From Phoronis australis (Eukaryota; Phoronida; Phoronidae): DNA of 64,000 nt. The position numbers and the translations under genes are program-made. The notes below the pieces were generated by a model. The model saw only the letters and a program-made list of their open reading frames with translations, did no database searches and was not told the DNA's origin. Shown here piece after piece: positions 24,786 to 37,429 of the stretch; positions within the stretch are counted from its first letter, which is position 1, and the number at the start of each line of letters is the position of its first letter. The DNA lies in assembly GCA_002633005.1 (NCBI GenBank), contig NMRA01000143.1:779331-843330 (forward strand). The letters are read 5' to 3'.

Positions 24786-25914
24786 TTAAAGGAGCATGCC
24801 ACCCAAAAAACAACCTAGTTTGTATCAATTTAGATCGAGTAGTTCTACTCCATAACGACACGTGCGGTTGCGTTACCTGACACCTGACGGCAGACGGAGG
24901 TGTTGAAATTATCCAATGACGTCATCGGTTTCACACGCAGTCTGTTCAGCAGTTCACAACACGGGTTACTGGTGTCAGCTTATCGCTTGAAGTCATCGTT
25001 TAACACCAATAAATCATCAAACTTCGATGTGAAACCCTTAAAAATACACCGATTTCTTATAAAAACGTGTTGTTTTATTTCGCTCTTACGGATATATTGG
25101 TATTTGGACACACCGTAGCCTACAAAGCTCGGCAGGCCAATAAGGTCCGTAGCAGGAGTTTGGGGTCTGTTCGGAGATAATTTCGAAGTATTTTCCGTGA
25201 GATACAGACAGGAGAACCTAGATCTGTGTTGTTTAGACTTGTGATTTTTTGAGTTCTAAACACAAAACGCTTGTTATCCTGGCCAGTGGCTCGGAGCCCG
25301 ATCAGGCCCGTCGCGGCCGGCCGGATTGACTCGTTATCCCTGCCAGTGGCTCGGAAACTGATCAGACATCACGAACATAAACCAGCCAAAGTTCAGTAGA
25401 AATACTATACTAGTGAGCCAAAGTAATGTGCACCTGATTATGATGGTGAATTAGCCACGAAACTGCAAATCTACTTACTCGTCGGGGTCCGCGAATTCAG
25501 GTTCCGCTTTGGCCACAGCACCGTCAGGGCAGAAGTTGTACATTGACAATCATTATTTGAGTAATGTAAATGTAAATAAAGATTCCCCTAACACCTGGCC
25601 GTGGGATGGAAATCGAGATGTTTCACAACAGTTTCTTCCAGCAAACACTAAATTAGCATGAGCTCACACGGCCTCGGTGTCCTGTCAATTAGTTTTATTG
25701 CACCTAAAGCCGGTAACGCAGTGATTTCTTCATTGCTGGCTTCTCAAATCATTTGCACTCACGAACACTCCAAAGGCATTAAAAATTGCATCTAATGAGA
25801 CAGACTTTGTTTCAGTTTTATATAAGTATTGGTTAGGGTGAGAATAATTCATTTTGAAACAGGACGCTCAGTAATAAACGCCCGGCAACATGGCAACTCG
25901 CAATCCCGACTTAG

Positions 25915-26208
25915 GACGAGCTAGAGCTCATCAGTCCCGACTTCACAGGTGGATCGTTAAGTTTTTCACGCTATCAATTCGAACAGGAATACAGTGATGA
26001 AGAAATACTAGAGAGGCGCCGTGAACAAGCTGGGACAACGGAGCGTATGGAGTTATTTGGTAAGCCGGCATTCGTCAGGCACAGTCGACGTCTGCAGGCC
26101 ACAGACACGGAGATGTTTCACGGCCTCATACTTGCTATTTACAGCGTACATTTCATTATTCACTACCACGAGCCACTTCCTAAGCATTTCGGACTCTCGA
26201 GGAAGTAA
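25915..26208 (+). pseudogene. Transposon-derived acidic open frame (RYQFEQEYSDEEI motif)
   Basis: The frame is open for 97 codons from just after a TAG at 25912, where CTTAG could also act as a splice acceptor. It contains FTGGSLSFSRYQFEQEYSD and then EEILERRREQAG, a charged stretch that looks like real protein. From memory, YxFEPxYSxEEL-type segments are found near the start of invertebrate transposon proteins that end in a P2X7-like Cys-rich domain, but that domain is not seen here. A GTAAGC donor at 26060 could end the exon, which would avoid overlap with the minus-strand THAP-like frame. The function is unknown. Confidence 0.35.
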
Positions 26209-26277
26209 AAAACGATATACCCGCTTTCGGGAACGATGCACCGCAACATAGCGGCATTCACTCTGCATATGAACCAC
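26053..26277 (-). pseudogene. Degenerate THAP-like domain inside the TTAA element
   Basis: The 74-codon frame contains KRVYRFLLPRESEMLRKWL and later RVCGLQT. The layout resembles a THAP zinc finger, in which a first Cys pair is followed by F-x-FP, RKW and C-x2-HF. Here one early Cys remains (SEC) and the final C-x2-H reads CGLQ, one base from His. This would be a decayed N-terminal DNA-binding domain of the element's own transposase. Chance resemblance is possible because key metal ligands are missing. Confidence 0.3.
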
Positions 26278-26424
26278 TGACGTCGCTAGCGTCGTTTCTC
26301 ACCTTCCTCACAGGTTAACGCGACACCTCTTGGCAAGGTAAGGTCGACGTATGCGAGACGAAGTGGATATAGACCGATTAAGACGGCAAAAAGACTAATT
26401 AAATCGGGTGGCATTCTCCTTTAA

Positions 26425-27600
26425 GTGTTTCACACTGCGACAAGGATAGCATGAATGCTAGCAACGACAATGAATACTTCTGAGATCTCTCCTAAATAAA
26501 CGGTGCTAATGAAAAATTCTGTCGACACTCCAAATGACATCAAAAGGAAGAGACGACCAATGGACCACAGCAAGGAATTTTTAATAAGTACATGTAATCT
26601 CCTGATCTCACTGCCATAGCCAATTTCTAGTTGACATGGAGCCCATTACTTCCCGAAAAAAGTGTCTCTGGGAAACTATGAACACGTCGGTACCACGCCA
26701 AAATCCATGTTCTAATTAGTTAAAACTAACAAATGTCTTCAAATTTCAAATCCAATTATTTAAATATACACCAAAGTAACAAGTTGCAAAATGATTTTGT
26801 AGCCTGCAGATGTGGTTGAGAGGAAATTCGTGAGGAACTGAGAAGTCAAATGAAGGACAGACTCGTTATAATCATGCACAATGATGTAGAACTGAGCCAC
26901 TGGAAAATTATAGCACTTCTTTTACAGTATGTGTAGGCAGGTTGAGACCAAGTCTTGACTGCTTAAAGACATTTCCCCCTTTCGCAGAAAATAAGCTACG
27001 TATGAGAAATAATGACAAGCTAATTGCACCTACATAACATTAATACCGATCAAGTCACTATTATTTTGTATACGGACTACTATTACAATACTCAAATGGT
27101 ATTATTTTTACCATGCGGCATAGTATATCACATTACATTCCAATTCTAAGCAAGTTACCAAAACTTATTGTCCGTTCAACGTAGAATGTAATGAATCCAG
27201 CTAGTTAAGCGTATTTATATTTTGTAGTAATAACATTGAATCACAGTACTGGTGGGGGACGGACAGCGGAACGGCGACAGACAGTCTTAGAGCACGCTTC
27301 ATCTTTAGTAGCGTAGTTTTTCGTGGAGCCTGAGGTCACACCAGGTCACTGTCCTTTAGAGTGGGTGAGAGGGGTTATGGGAAGTAATGACCAGGCGTTA
27401 ATTAATTGTTGCGCGCATTGATAGCTGGTAAAACACTAAATGAGATAAGCACTTTTACATTTGTATAGCTTCTGATAATCGGAACTTCTATCGAAAGCTA
27501 TGGAACGCCCACGTGTTCTTTTGAGAACACTTACATCACTAGCTCAACAATAGCGCGAGAGAATGAGACGTACCCGTACGAAAGAGTGTAATGCAATGGC
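26425..27600. other. No recognisable feature
   Basis: Non-coding sequence with no repeat that I can classify. Confidence 0.4.
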
Positions 27601-27691
27601 ATGGGCGGCGCACCATAGGGGGCTGGGGGGGGGGGGGGCTACAGCTTTCNGCTTTCCACTATTTTCAGTGCTGCGCCGCCTATGAATGGTC
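27601..27691. repeat. Poly-G tract in a short inverted repeat, with an N
   Basis: A run of 14 G starts at 27625 and an N lies at 27650, a spot where sequencing or assembly evidently struggled. The tract is flanked by GGGCGGCGCACCATAG on the left and CTGCGCCGCCTATG on the right, which are inverted copies. This could be a small foldback element. Open frames crossing it are not reliable. Confidence 0.45.
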
Positions 27692-30600
27692 GCTGTACAA
27701 CACAGGCGCGAATCCGGAAGTCGCTGATAAAACACACCAAGTTATAGTGCAGTGTGGACGTTATAGCAACGAGGGCAACGAATACATCCTCAAAGTAACA
27801 CGCCGGGTTGCTGTAAAGTCATCCATTAAACTTGAATCTGAGCGTGTTATCAGCACTGCCCTCGTACATGAACGATGGCAAACAATAGAAAAGAACTATT
27901 TTTGTTGAGAATTGAATCTAATGTACAATAATGCTACTCTCAGAAACCACCGAGAATCAATTATATCTGGGTGATTATGACATATGAAACCGCGTTTCAT
28001 TATTCGGAAAGCGTGCAGCTGCAGATTGCCCGCTGCAATCGGCTCGTAGAGCAGCGAAATCTTGGAATGAAACCTTCCGTTAGATCAATTCCATGCCATT
28101 AGGCTGTAGCCACAATTAGATAACAAATAACAGGGACACCATAGACGTTTGGAAGTGACCAAGAAATCAGCTTAGAGAACGAGCATAGAAAAAAGTAATG
28201 CCGAGTCGACTCCACTATGCACCTCATAGGTCGAAATCAAGGGAAAAACGTATTTAAGAAGTTTTCTTATTTTCTCCCAACTATGAATAAAAGCTTCCGG
28301 TTGTGGAATGGAATCACCAAGATTCCGAGAGCGGTCATGAACACTTTTACTGGAGATTCGATGCGTTAAGGTACAATACACATTGTAATTCTGCTCTGCG
28401 AGCAAGCAAATACAAATATTAACGTTTAAACTGACAATGAAGAAGCATAAAAAGTCTAGGTACATATTGAACGCGAATTTTGGTTGTGTATGTTGACGTT
28501 TGCGCAACATTTTGTTACTCTTGAGAATGACACTGACAATATTTTCAGCTATGTCAAATCATTTTCAATAATTCCATTACATGATTTTTTCTGTCTGAAC
28601 AATATCGAATGCAGTCGGCCTCTTTTCTGCCATAACTGAGGCTGCTCATGCAACACATATAAACATGTAACATGTTGACAGAAAAATTGTAATGCGTTGA
28701 CATCAAAGTACACGTGAGGGTTGCGCTACAATGTCTGATGTATGTTTTTTACCTCAGCACTACGTACATGTAAGTAGGTGTAGTGTAATTGTAAGAAGTA
28801 TTCTCACTGGGAAGATACGTACATGTAATGATGCCAAGTTATAAAACTTATTATTGTTTGAAATTAAAGCTGGAACTAAAGTCACTGGAATGCCAAAACC
28901 TGTCATTGTCTTGATTTTTTCTTTTCACTGACTTTAATCATAACTTGAAGTATACTATTTATAAATGGTTAGAATACGCTACTTCTATAAGTAGCGTTTT
29001 TTCTTCAAGGTAAGATATTCTGCACGACTAAGTAATGGTTGCCAGTAAAGGAGTACAAACACCAACAGGACATTATAAAACAATCTCATCTTCCATCGCC
29101 ATTCACTAGTGATCATACGGAAGGCACTTCAAAAATTGGTCAAACACATGAGAAGCATAATCACGAATTACTACATTATATGATATACGTACGCAGAGTT
29201 AACGATCCAGGGTTCTTCGGTTCACCAGTTAGTTGTACGTCCACTAAAACACTTCCCCTTTCAACACGACTTCTCAGTCACACAGCGTGTTAAGATGCAC
29301 CTGCACTAAAAGGACATCTTTACTGTCCGTTACACGAAGAACAGAGGAGAGAACCCACATCGTTACTTCGAATACATAAGGAGCGCTTATAATTTGCAGG
29401 AAACACGATTATGAGTCTGCATCTTTATCTTACAGTAATGAACACATCTTACGTTCACTTCAATTAACGATGTGATTCGGTTCATTGCGTACTGCACTCG
29501 TTTTTCTTACCCTGCAATAGCTTGGCTTCTCCGGTAAAGGGAGATGATAAACGACAGCAAAGAAACTGAATTTCTAACTCCAGCTTCAACGCGGAATAGA
29601 ACTTGCAGTCTAACGTTTTGCTGGCGGAGCTAATTTATCCCACTCGAGAAGCATTCGAGTATTTGATTTATTTGGTAAATTTAGCGGTCTGTCTTGATTT
29701 CAGTGGATGTCTGCCAGACAACGGAGAAAATTGGCAATTTGTACTAAATCACAGGAACACCACAACTTTTATTGTTTGATAACACTGGCCGAACCTAATA
29801 ACTTCAAGAATTCTTCCCCATCAAAAATAATGCCAAAATGCTTTTTGGGTCGTAAAACCTTTACAGTTTCTTAGAAGATACTAGGTTCCCATAATATGAA
29901 GCTTTGAAAACCAAATGACCGTCTTCTTTGCGGAATTACTCACTCGTCGAAGAAGAGAAAATTAAGATATCCTGAAAATGCAAAATATTCTATTGTATAT
30001 CTTGGAGAATACTTCCGCAACAGCCGCCAATTGATCTCTCGCCAAAATGTTACCCATTATTAATACATTTGTAAATGAAGATGGTCATTGATGCCACAAG
30101 ACAAAGTCACCACGATTAATTTTACTTTCACGCCTGTGATCACCATCTTCTCGTAATCAAAATGCCGAGTCTTGTATGGGAAATAGTATTGATTCTGTCT
30201 GGTTATCTGTACGCAATGTCCAATCTAAAATGTATTTCAAGCTATTATTCAAATGGGCTGAAACATGTTGGGTAGACTGAACGTGATACAAAACCGGTCA
30301 ACACAGAGAAGCATTCATATCCCTAGTACATTAGTAAATAAATAACCCTAATTCATTGCGTACACAATTGCTTATACTGAATGGCGTTACCATAGAGATG
30401 AGAGACCGAGATATCCTTCCTCTTGGCAAATTCATAACGACATCATTAGATATTAAAATATCGCTTGATATCTAAGCTTTCGGAATATCCCACCACGTAT
30501 TCAGTGTGACGCAATAATGAATTCGATTTCTATTCACACCCCTACTTCTGCATGATCCATGATGGATTATTTACAGTTAGTAACATCTCAATACAGAACA

Positions 30601-31557
30601 ACGATATATAAGCGAACTGAGTACGTCAAGTACAGGGTTAAAAGACTTGCAGATGAGTCAACGACACATATCAAAGACAAAACTGGTTTCAGAAACTTCG
30701 ATTAGGTTCTTCGTTTGGCTTTGATACCAAAATACATTCATGAGATCAATAAGCCTTGGACTGAAAAACATACACACCCGTCGGAGACGCTAAAGTTTTT
30801 ATACCTGTCTGCATTTGTGACTCCACCCAATCCCGCACGAATATTTTTCTCGCTGCACTGAGAAACCCGGAAGACTTCGGGTCATTTACAAATATTTATC
30901 AAGTTAATGAAAAAGTACCTTACGCCTCTGGACGTGTTGCCTCATCTTGCGTTTTGCAGCCTCATCGCTCGGCATTAGCTTCGGGTGTTTTTAATGGGCA
31001 AATTAAACATGCTACCGGAAAGCCAAAGGCACTGGTTTTATATCGAGCGTCTTCCGAATTAAGCTTTACGAAAAGGATTTTATCTAACACTCTAATGGTC
31101 ATTCTAAATAATCTTTAGACTTTTTGATGACTTCGTTTAACAAGGGACTCCCTCGTATTACCTCAAGCCCAAATTGCTTAACGATGCTACTGATGCATAA
31201 AACCTCCCCATGTCATTGTAAAGATTTCTGGAACACGATAAACAGACTAAATTGTAATAATGAAAGTGGTTTTCTGCCACTGAAACAGAAGTCAACCTGC
31301 TCACCAAGTATTTTTAGGGTTTGTTTGTGAAGTATTTTAATTTCGATTGATATCAAAGAATTTTTGGTTTCAAATTCCAAAAAACGATCTGTCAACTGGT
31401 CGTAAATTCGTCTATTTTTCTTCCACAAGGCAAAGCATGTTACCTTATCAGGTGTAGCAAGACATAGACGTAGCAAAATGAGACCTTTGACCTCAGGCGA
31501 CTTAAAACAACTGACTGTGAGCGCGTGCGCCCATCTGCCATACGTGGGAGGGAGATT
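27692..31557. other. No gene; one small hairpin
   Basis: The only structure noted is ACGCTACTT..AAGTAGCGT followed by six T (28976-29003). It looks like a bacterial terminator, but in this eukaryotic context it is simply a hairpin. No open frame here has a recognisable motif. Confidence 0.4.
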
Positions 31558-31586
31558 AAAAACTCTGTGGTAACCACAGAGTTTTT
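31558..31586. repeat. Perfect 13-bp-arm hairpin
   Basis: AAAAACTCTGTGG, a TAA loop, then CCACAGAGTTTTT. The arms are exact complements. It may be the tip of a decayed foldback element, as the flanks show no longer pairing. Confidence 0.7.
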
Positions 31587-32811
31587 CCTTCGCGCGTATT
31601 AAAATCGTGACTTTTGTGTTTTTTCTAGAAAGGTCTTCACAGGGAAAGTGAGTAACTCTTTATTAGACGTTGTGAGATGGCACTTTCGTCAGGAATTGTT
31701 TAAAAAATAATTTTAACGAGCTCTCATGCTCCATGCCTCTTTAAAGACAACTAAAATAAAACGATTTCTAACAGTCGTAAACGGCATGCTGGCGGCGATT
31801 TGTTGGGCGTGCTTACAGGCGGTGGGGGGATGGGGGCAAATCTGCATATGCAAGGCAAAAGGCAAATAGGGTAGACTATCAAAGAACGATAAACAGTAAA
31901 CCTCAATTGATATCGTGACATTGAGAATGTTGGTACCAATTTGACAGAGTAAGTCAAAATATTTCTCAATTCAAATTTCCATGTTTAGGCGTGAGTAGGA
32001 AGGCCAGGAATTTCAATCACGCGGTTTAGGTGTAAAGCGACAACATATGATGTATTAGGCCAATCAGGTGTTACACCTTCATGTACATGTGCAGTATCCT
32101 AAGTAGGTATTATTGTACGTCAGCCTCCATAGAGACTGCTTTACGCGGCCATGATAAAGCAAACGAATAAAATTTATTTTTAAGATAGTACGCGTATTTC
32201 CTCACAACTCAAGTACATGTAGGTCCTCCAATTCTATTCCTCACACAAACAGCTAGACCTACTCACCGATCAAAGGCTCCAACCTAAGGTTTGCTTTCCC
32301 ATTTCGCAGTTGTGTCGAGACTGAGCCACGTCCAGCGGTCGAATTACTACTTGACCAATGCATCAGCAACCGGGCTAAGCCCATCACAAAGTACCACCAA
32401 TCCAACGAGCATTTTATTTATCTGTTCTTGCGACGAGTTTTTTTAATCCTACTACGCAACTCACATTCCACATAGATATCGTGCAGAGAGATAGAAAACG
32501 GAACTAATTACAGCGAAAAGGCATACACGTGGCGTCCATGTAAACTTCCTTCTTAATTATGTTATCAAAGTTCTAATCCCGCTCGACAGATCTGAATGGC
32601 GCAAGAGAAGCGTACCTGTAGAGGGTCGGTCCGGGACCTTTCCCTCCGTTAACTCCCTGTATCGGACAGCAGCTTTTTTAAGTAGTCGGCAGAATTTTAT
32701 AACGACTTCAATAATTTATCCATATGTTATTTGTAAAAACAATGTGCCATATACATGTATGAAATGCCGTCACATTATTAACACTCAGCAAAGCAGGAAA
32801 TATTGCAAACT

Positions 32812-32812
<1 letters not shown>
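31587..32812. other. No recognisable feature
   Basis: Nothing identifiable on either strand up to the AC microsatellite. Confidence 0.4.
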
Positions 32813-32843
<31 letters not shown>

Positions 32844-32881
32844 GCACGCACGCACGCNCACACACACACACACACACACAC
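32813..32881 (+). repeat. Compound (CA)n / (CGCA)n microsatellite with an N
   Basis: A CA tract passes into CGCA units and back to CA, with an N at 32858. It directly abuts the foldback element to the right. The length in the assembly should not be trusted because of the ambiguous base. Confidence 0.9.
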
Positions 32882-32944
32882 GGTTAGCTCTAGTTATTGG
32901 TGAAACAGATTCATTTGAGTGGATATATCATAATGGGAATACAG

Positions 32945-33328
32945 TTCTTAGTACAAAGTCAACCATTTACGTACTTAGTTAACGTTTTCGGCCATCACTC
33001 TGAGGCTTGTCTCAAATTTAAGATGACAAGAAAGGCTGACGTCATCCTGTGTGGGGACATCTGACGGACGTCTAGGAACATGAATCTGCTTAAAGTGTGT
33101 CACTGGGCTGTACATGTCTGATGGAATACTGGGTAGTAGTTTCTATCAAACATATACCGCCCAGTGATACGCTTTAAGCAGACTAAGATTCGAGACGCCT
33201 GTCAGATGTCACCACACAGGATGACTACTCGTCCCAGCCTCTCACGTTATCATTAGTTTGAGAAAAGCCTTGCAGTGAAGGCTGAAAACGTTAACTAGGT
33301 ACGTAAATCGTTGATTGTGTACTAAGGA
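32945..33328. mobile_element. Foldback element with arms of about 175 bp
   Basis: The left arm begins TTCTTAGTACAAAGTCAACC and continues with ACGTACTTAGTTAACGTTTT, CATCCTGTGTGG and CTGCTTAAAG. Read backwards, the right arm gives TCCTTAGTACACAATCAAC, ACGTACCTAGTTAACGTTTT, CATCCTGTGTGG and CTGCTTAAAG. The arms meet near 33120-33150 and are about four-fifths identical by eye. There is no coding capacity. A 14-bp direct repeat TTAGCTCTAGTTAT lies outside the arms at 32884-32897 and 33341-33354. Confidence 0.75.
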
Positions 33329-33354
33329 CTTTCTTTTCAATTAGCTCTAGTTAT

Positions 33355-35117
33355 ATTTCCATTGGAAAGTCTACGATTTTGACAACCAAATTTGCGCTCA
33401 CTTTGACCGAACTTGAACGAGAGGCCACGTGCATATATTGATGTTATTAAAACTGTGATTCTGAATGTAAAGACATTACATGAACAAATATTTACAAAAA
33501 TTTCAGCCTCTGTATTGCCTAATACATGTAGCAATCGTTCTTTGGTCCAGAACATGGATATCTAAGTCATATAGTGGCTCAGAGAACGGACCATACTCTC
33601 ATTCCTTTTGTCGACCGTTACATACTCTTTAGTCGCACCATGTGCGTATACATGTACTTTGTGTAATACGTGTGACACGGTCAGGTTGGCACTCAGGTGT
33701 ATTTCCTACACCTTATTAGTAACTAATATTCTCAACTCGCTTTACTAGTGCAAAGACAGATTCTTGTTCAGTTAGTTGACGCTGAACTACATGTACAAGT
33801 ACTGGGTAGGCTATTTGGGTAAAGTGCTCACGATATATAAGAATATGTTAGTAGAACTTTGACCACCTACTGGCGTCCTGTGCATGTAGGTGAATCAAAA
33901 CGCAGACATGGGTATCAAGACTACGCTACAGTGAGTATACGATAGGTCAGGGGGAAAATGTGTTCTATTGTGTACTTGCGTCTACGTCCCTCTGCACCGC
34001 TACTTTAATAAATGTGAATTGCCGCCGGTGAGTGCGCTCATACCTTCCACTTTCACTGTCTACGAGCATGTCATCTGACAAAAGAAGCGTTCAGCGCAAA
34101 CAACTTGTCCAATTTGTACTCTCCCAATTAGATCCCTTGTATTCATCAACAGCAGATAATAAATTAAGGCACAGGCCGACTTCAACCTCACTAAAAAAAC
34201 ATTGTGAAATCTATTTTGAGCTCACCACCAGCGTCTCCCGTGTTGGAAAAAACATTATCGCTTTCACACCGGCCAAAGTCAGAAACAACAACCACGATGC
34301 GTGCATGTAATTGAAGTTTACGTCCCCTCTCCTATTTTACAAGTTCTCCAGCATTTCATTTCGAAAATTCATAATATGGATTTTCACTCAAGTTTGTGCA
34401 GTGGAACCTTAACCCCAAATAAACCTCATTCAACACAACACCAGATATTTTCAAACTTAACTGAAATTGATATGATTTTTTATTTTTATTTTTTTATTTT
34501 TAGTGGTGCACCCCCATCTAAAATGGTGTAGTGAGTGACACTTGATTCATGCATTATGGGTACTCACTCGGGTGCCCCCATTTGTGATTATGACATTTCG
34601 GCGGGAACCTATGCCATTTCAACATTTTTAAAAATTGTTTGTATTAAGGCAAATACAAACACAGCTGGCAGTTACGCAATGTTTATTCTTTAGTGACATC
34701 TTTCGACTGACAAAAGTCATCCTGTGTTTTTAATTATTGGGTGCAAATCTAATTGTATGTTTAAAACGATTTTCTTCGTGTCTGCTGAAGCAAGCTGTAT
34801 ATTTATGTGGTTAACCCTGCTTCTAATGTGCAAAGCAGCATATTTAACCCATCACGTGTAGTCATTGCAAGCGTGCATATACATGTGCATTAAATCACAA
34901 ATCGCGCCATTGGAATGTACATCTACACCTTTCACTGCGCAAAGGTATATCTGTGGTCTGATTTCAGTTGATGTGAAACGGTAAGAACGCAGACCAGGCT
35001 TCTGACGAGTGTTAAAGCGTTCTTCCCACAGACTTTTTAAGGTTTGAGACCGTTTATAATAATTCTCATACTACATTCCCACTGAGCAATGGTACAGAAC
35101 AAAACACTTTTCCCCCA
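33355..35117. other. No recognisable feature
   Basis: A run of T with ATTTTTAG (34467-34502) resembles a splice acceptor, but no coding frame follows. The small plus-strand frames at 34032-34310 and 34301-34531 have no recognisable motifs. Confidence 0.4.
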
Positions 35118-35131
35118 TCAAATGCACTTAC

Positions 35132-35345
35132 ACGTTGGAGAAACCTTCGTCAAATCCCAGTTGCTGCGTCCGATCGAAGCACGATTCTTCATTATGGGTT
35201 GAGCACAGCGTGGTCCTTGAACCTTACGCTTGCTCCACGTCCGACGCATTTTCTGGGCGACATTAGAGTCTCTTGGAAACGAAAAAAATGAAATATTGTC
35301 TGTCCGATTGCTGTTACTGCATCCTCCGCACGTGCAATTTTTCAC
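35132..35345 (-). pseudogene. THAP zinc-finger domain, frameshifted remnant
   Basis: In one frame the minus strand reads NCTCGGCSNSNRTDNISFF and then SFPRDSN, the first half of a C2CH THAP DNA-binding domain: a Cys pair, then F-x-FP. A Trp follows (RRTW). After about position 35210 the match moves to another frame, which reads LCSTHNEESCFDRTQQLGF, the expected C-x2-H second half. At least one frameshift therefore separates the halves. The usual initiator region reads ATATTGTGAAA where a THAP start would be ATGGTGAAA. A GTAAGT donor at 35131 follows the domain, so it was once a first coding exon of a THAP gene or a THAP-containing transposase. The exact parent cannot be told. Confidence 0.65.
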
Positions 35346-36359
35346 AATATTCAGTCGAACTCAATTTTCGAGACCACAACAACTCGCGGCTGGTACAGAA
35401 CAACACAACGTTGGATAAAGGATACACTGATGTCTTCATACAAAACGTTTAATTAAGTAATATTTGCGGAAATTTATTGACTGAAAGTACACTACTTGAA
35501 AAAGAAATACTTAAAATATCATACCGAAATTGTTGATAACAGAATTGAAGAATAAGTGTCCATGATGTGAAGGGTTTAAAATATAAAATCATTTAGACGG
35601 CGGATATACATACACCTCAAACGGAAGGTCGGGCAACACGTGGCTGTTGTATTAGCTACATGTATAGTTCAACAACTTTCATGAGAGGTTTTATTTCGTT
35701 TACGATAGCTATGAAAATAAAAAACGAAAAGTTGTATAGAGCAAAAACGAAATAACTGAGAATGTGGTAGCAGCGTATATTGTCATTTGAGCGTTTATAT
35801 CAGATGGCGTGATTATGTCGATATTGATGTTATGCTATTGATGTGTCTTCTTTTTTGATAAATTGTACCAGAAAGACATGACAGATTGGTATAAAAGTAA
35901 TATAAAAATGATCTGAAGCCTTTCTGTTCTACTGAAAGGCTACCAAACCCGGTTTTGGCCTATTAACAGATATTAAAAATGACGTTCATATCTACTCCTC
36001 TTAAGCAAATAATATTCTCAACAAACCTCAAAGATTTCTAAAAAATGAAAATTCCTTAGAAAATCTGCTTCACGGGGAAGCGTGACATACACTTTAAGCA
36101 AGTTACACGGCAGCTGTCGGGAAAGACTAGCTATCAAGTACCATAATATCTTATCTGAGACAAAGAAAGGTGAGTTTCTAGTTGAATTCTGCTAGTTTCG
36201 CTCAAGTGGGACGTCAGTGGTGCATTATTAGGTGCCAGAATGAAAATTGGTTGAAATCACCCAAACAGGGTCCAGTATCCTTTTAAATATACGTTTTATG
36301 AGTGAAAAAATATATTTGGCTAAATTCATAAATTGAAATAAAAGCAAACACAAACGAAT
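35346..36359. other. No recognisable feature
   Basis: Non-coding; no repeat structure noted. Confidence 0.4.
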
Positions 36360-36500
36360 CCACGGTGCCCCAAAGCTGACATTGAAAAAATGACGTTGCG
36401 AAAAAATCACTTTTCTCCACTGAGGAAACTGTTTTCTCCGCAAAGAAAACGTGATTTTTTTGTGATGGTATTTTGTTTTTCAATGTCAGCTTGGGACCAC
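36360..36500. mobile_element. Small foldback element, about 140 bp
   Basis: The left arm has AAGCTGACATTGAAAAA and AAAAAATCAC. The right arm has their complements GTGATTTTTT and TTTTTCAATGTCAGCTT. The arms are about 55-60 bp, imperfect, around a short centre near 36420. The 66-codon minus-strand frame here is just this hairpin. Confidence 0.6.
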
Positions 36501-37429
36501 CCTGAGAATCACCTCTATGTTTTAACCTGTCTGCCTAAAGTGAGCCTTATTTGAGCCGGGATCTCACGCTATGACGGCAACGATTTAACGTGAGCCGTCA
36601 GCTCAGCTATGCTGAGCTCGAAACTATCCGTCTGAGAATTTAATCAGTGAAGTGCAGTCTAGAGATAGTAACATTTGCGTATGAGTTAATACTATTTAAA
36701 GGGTATTAAATGTTGAAAATGTATCATGGGAATATTTTTAATAAGGTCGGTTTGCAGTAATTTTTTTCGGTACGGATTTAACCGAATACCGTCAAAAGAG
36801 GAACTTTTTAAACCTCTGCATGATCAGCAGGATCACTAACACTATGGTTTTGGCACGATTTATCCACAACAAATTTTATGATAAGCATCTTAATAACATA
36901 TGCCACTCGGAGCACGGGCACAACAGGAAGGGGGACTGACTTCACATATCACATGTTTATGTTGTCCAGAACACTTCGGTTCTGTGTATCGCACGCCAAA
37001 TTACGTCGTATGGAGGTAGCAATTTTTAAATTAAAATGTTTAATTTGCGAGATCCATGCGACGGGCGTACATGTAAGCGTGTCGCATGGTTATCGCCTAT
37101 GGGACACTTCCATTGTTTTCCTTTGTTGCGTCCATGTTAGACATACATGTACATGTAACAATACAGGTCACATGGATATCGTACACGTGTACCTTGTGCG
37201 CACATCAGCCAGTTACCGATAAATGCTTGTCATTATCTTTATTATAAAAAAAGAAAAACAAAGTGAACAAGCTCGCGACCTACTAGTAGTTTGCCGTGGG
37301 TTAACTTTGTCTCACTATTTGCCTCCCAATGCCAACTATATTATTCCTTTCAATTAATAAAATAACTCTAAACTGACGCGCTAAGTATAAACATCGCAAA
37401 TGGTCCCGACTTTGCAAGTGAAAGCAATT
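36501..37429. other. No recognisable feature
   Basis: Two overlapping TACATGTA palindromes lie at 37144-37157. The 114-codon plus-strand frame at 36878-37222 has no recognisable motif. Confidence 0.4.

Larger units (their letters stand above)
24790..26420. mobile_element. TTAA-flanked DNA transposon, 1.63 kb
   Basis: The element is bracketed by TTAA at 24786-24789 and 26421-26424. Its 15-bp terminal inverted repeats are AGGAGCATGCCACCC on the left and, read on the opposite strand, AGGAGAATGCCACCC on the right (14 of 15 identical). A TTAA target with AGG-type ends is used by the piggyBac and Kolobok superfamilies. AGG ends rather than the CCC start of piggyBac, together with a THAP-like remnant inside, favour Kolobok, but no transposase core is visible. 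It carries two candidate coding remnants facing each other (25915-26208 plus, 26053-26277 minus). Confidence 0.7.

Noticed and set aside
28976-29003. Hairpin plus T run resembling a rho-independent terminator
   Set aside because: The DNA is animal nuclear; this terminator type does not apply and there is no gene beside it.
34467-34503. T-rich tract ending in TAG as a splice acceptor
   Set aside because: No recognisable coding sequence or donor follows within a plausible distance.
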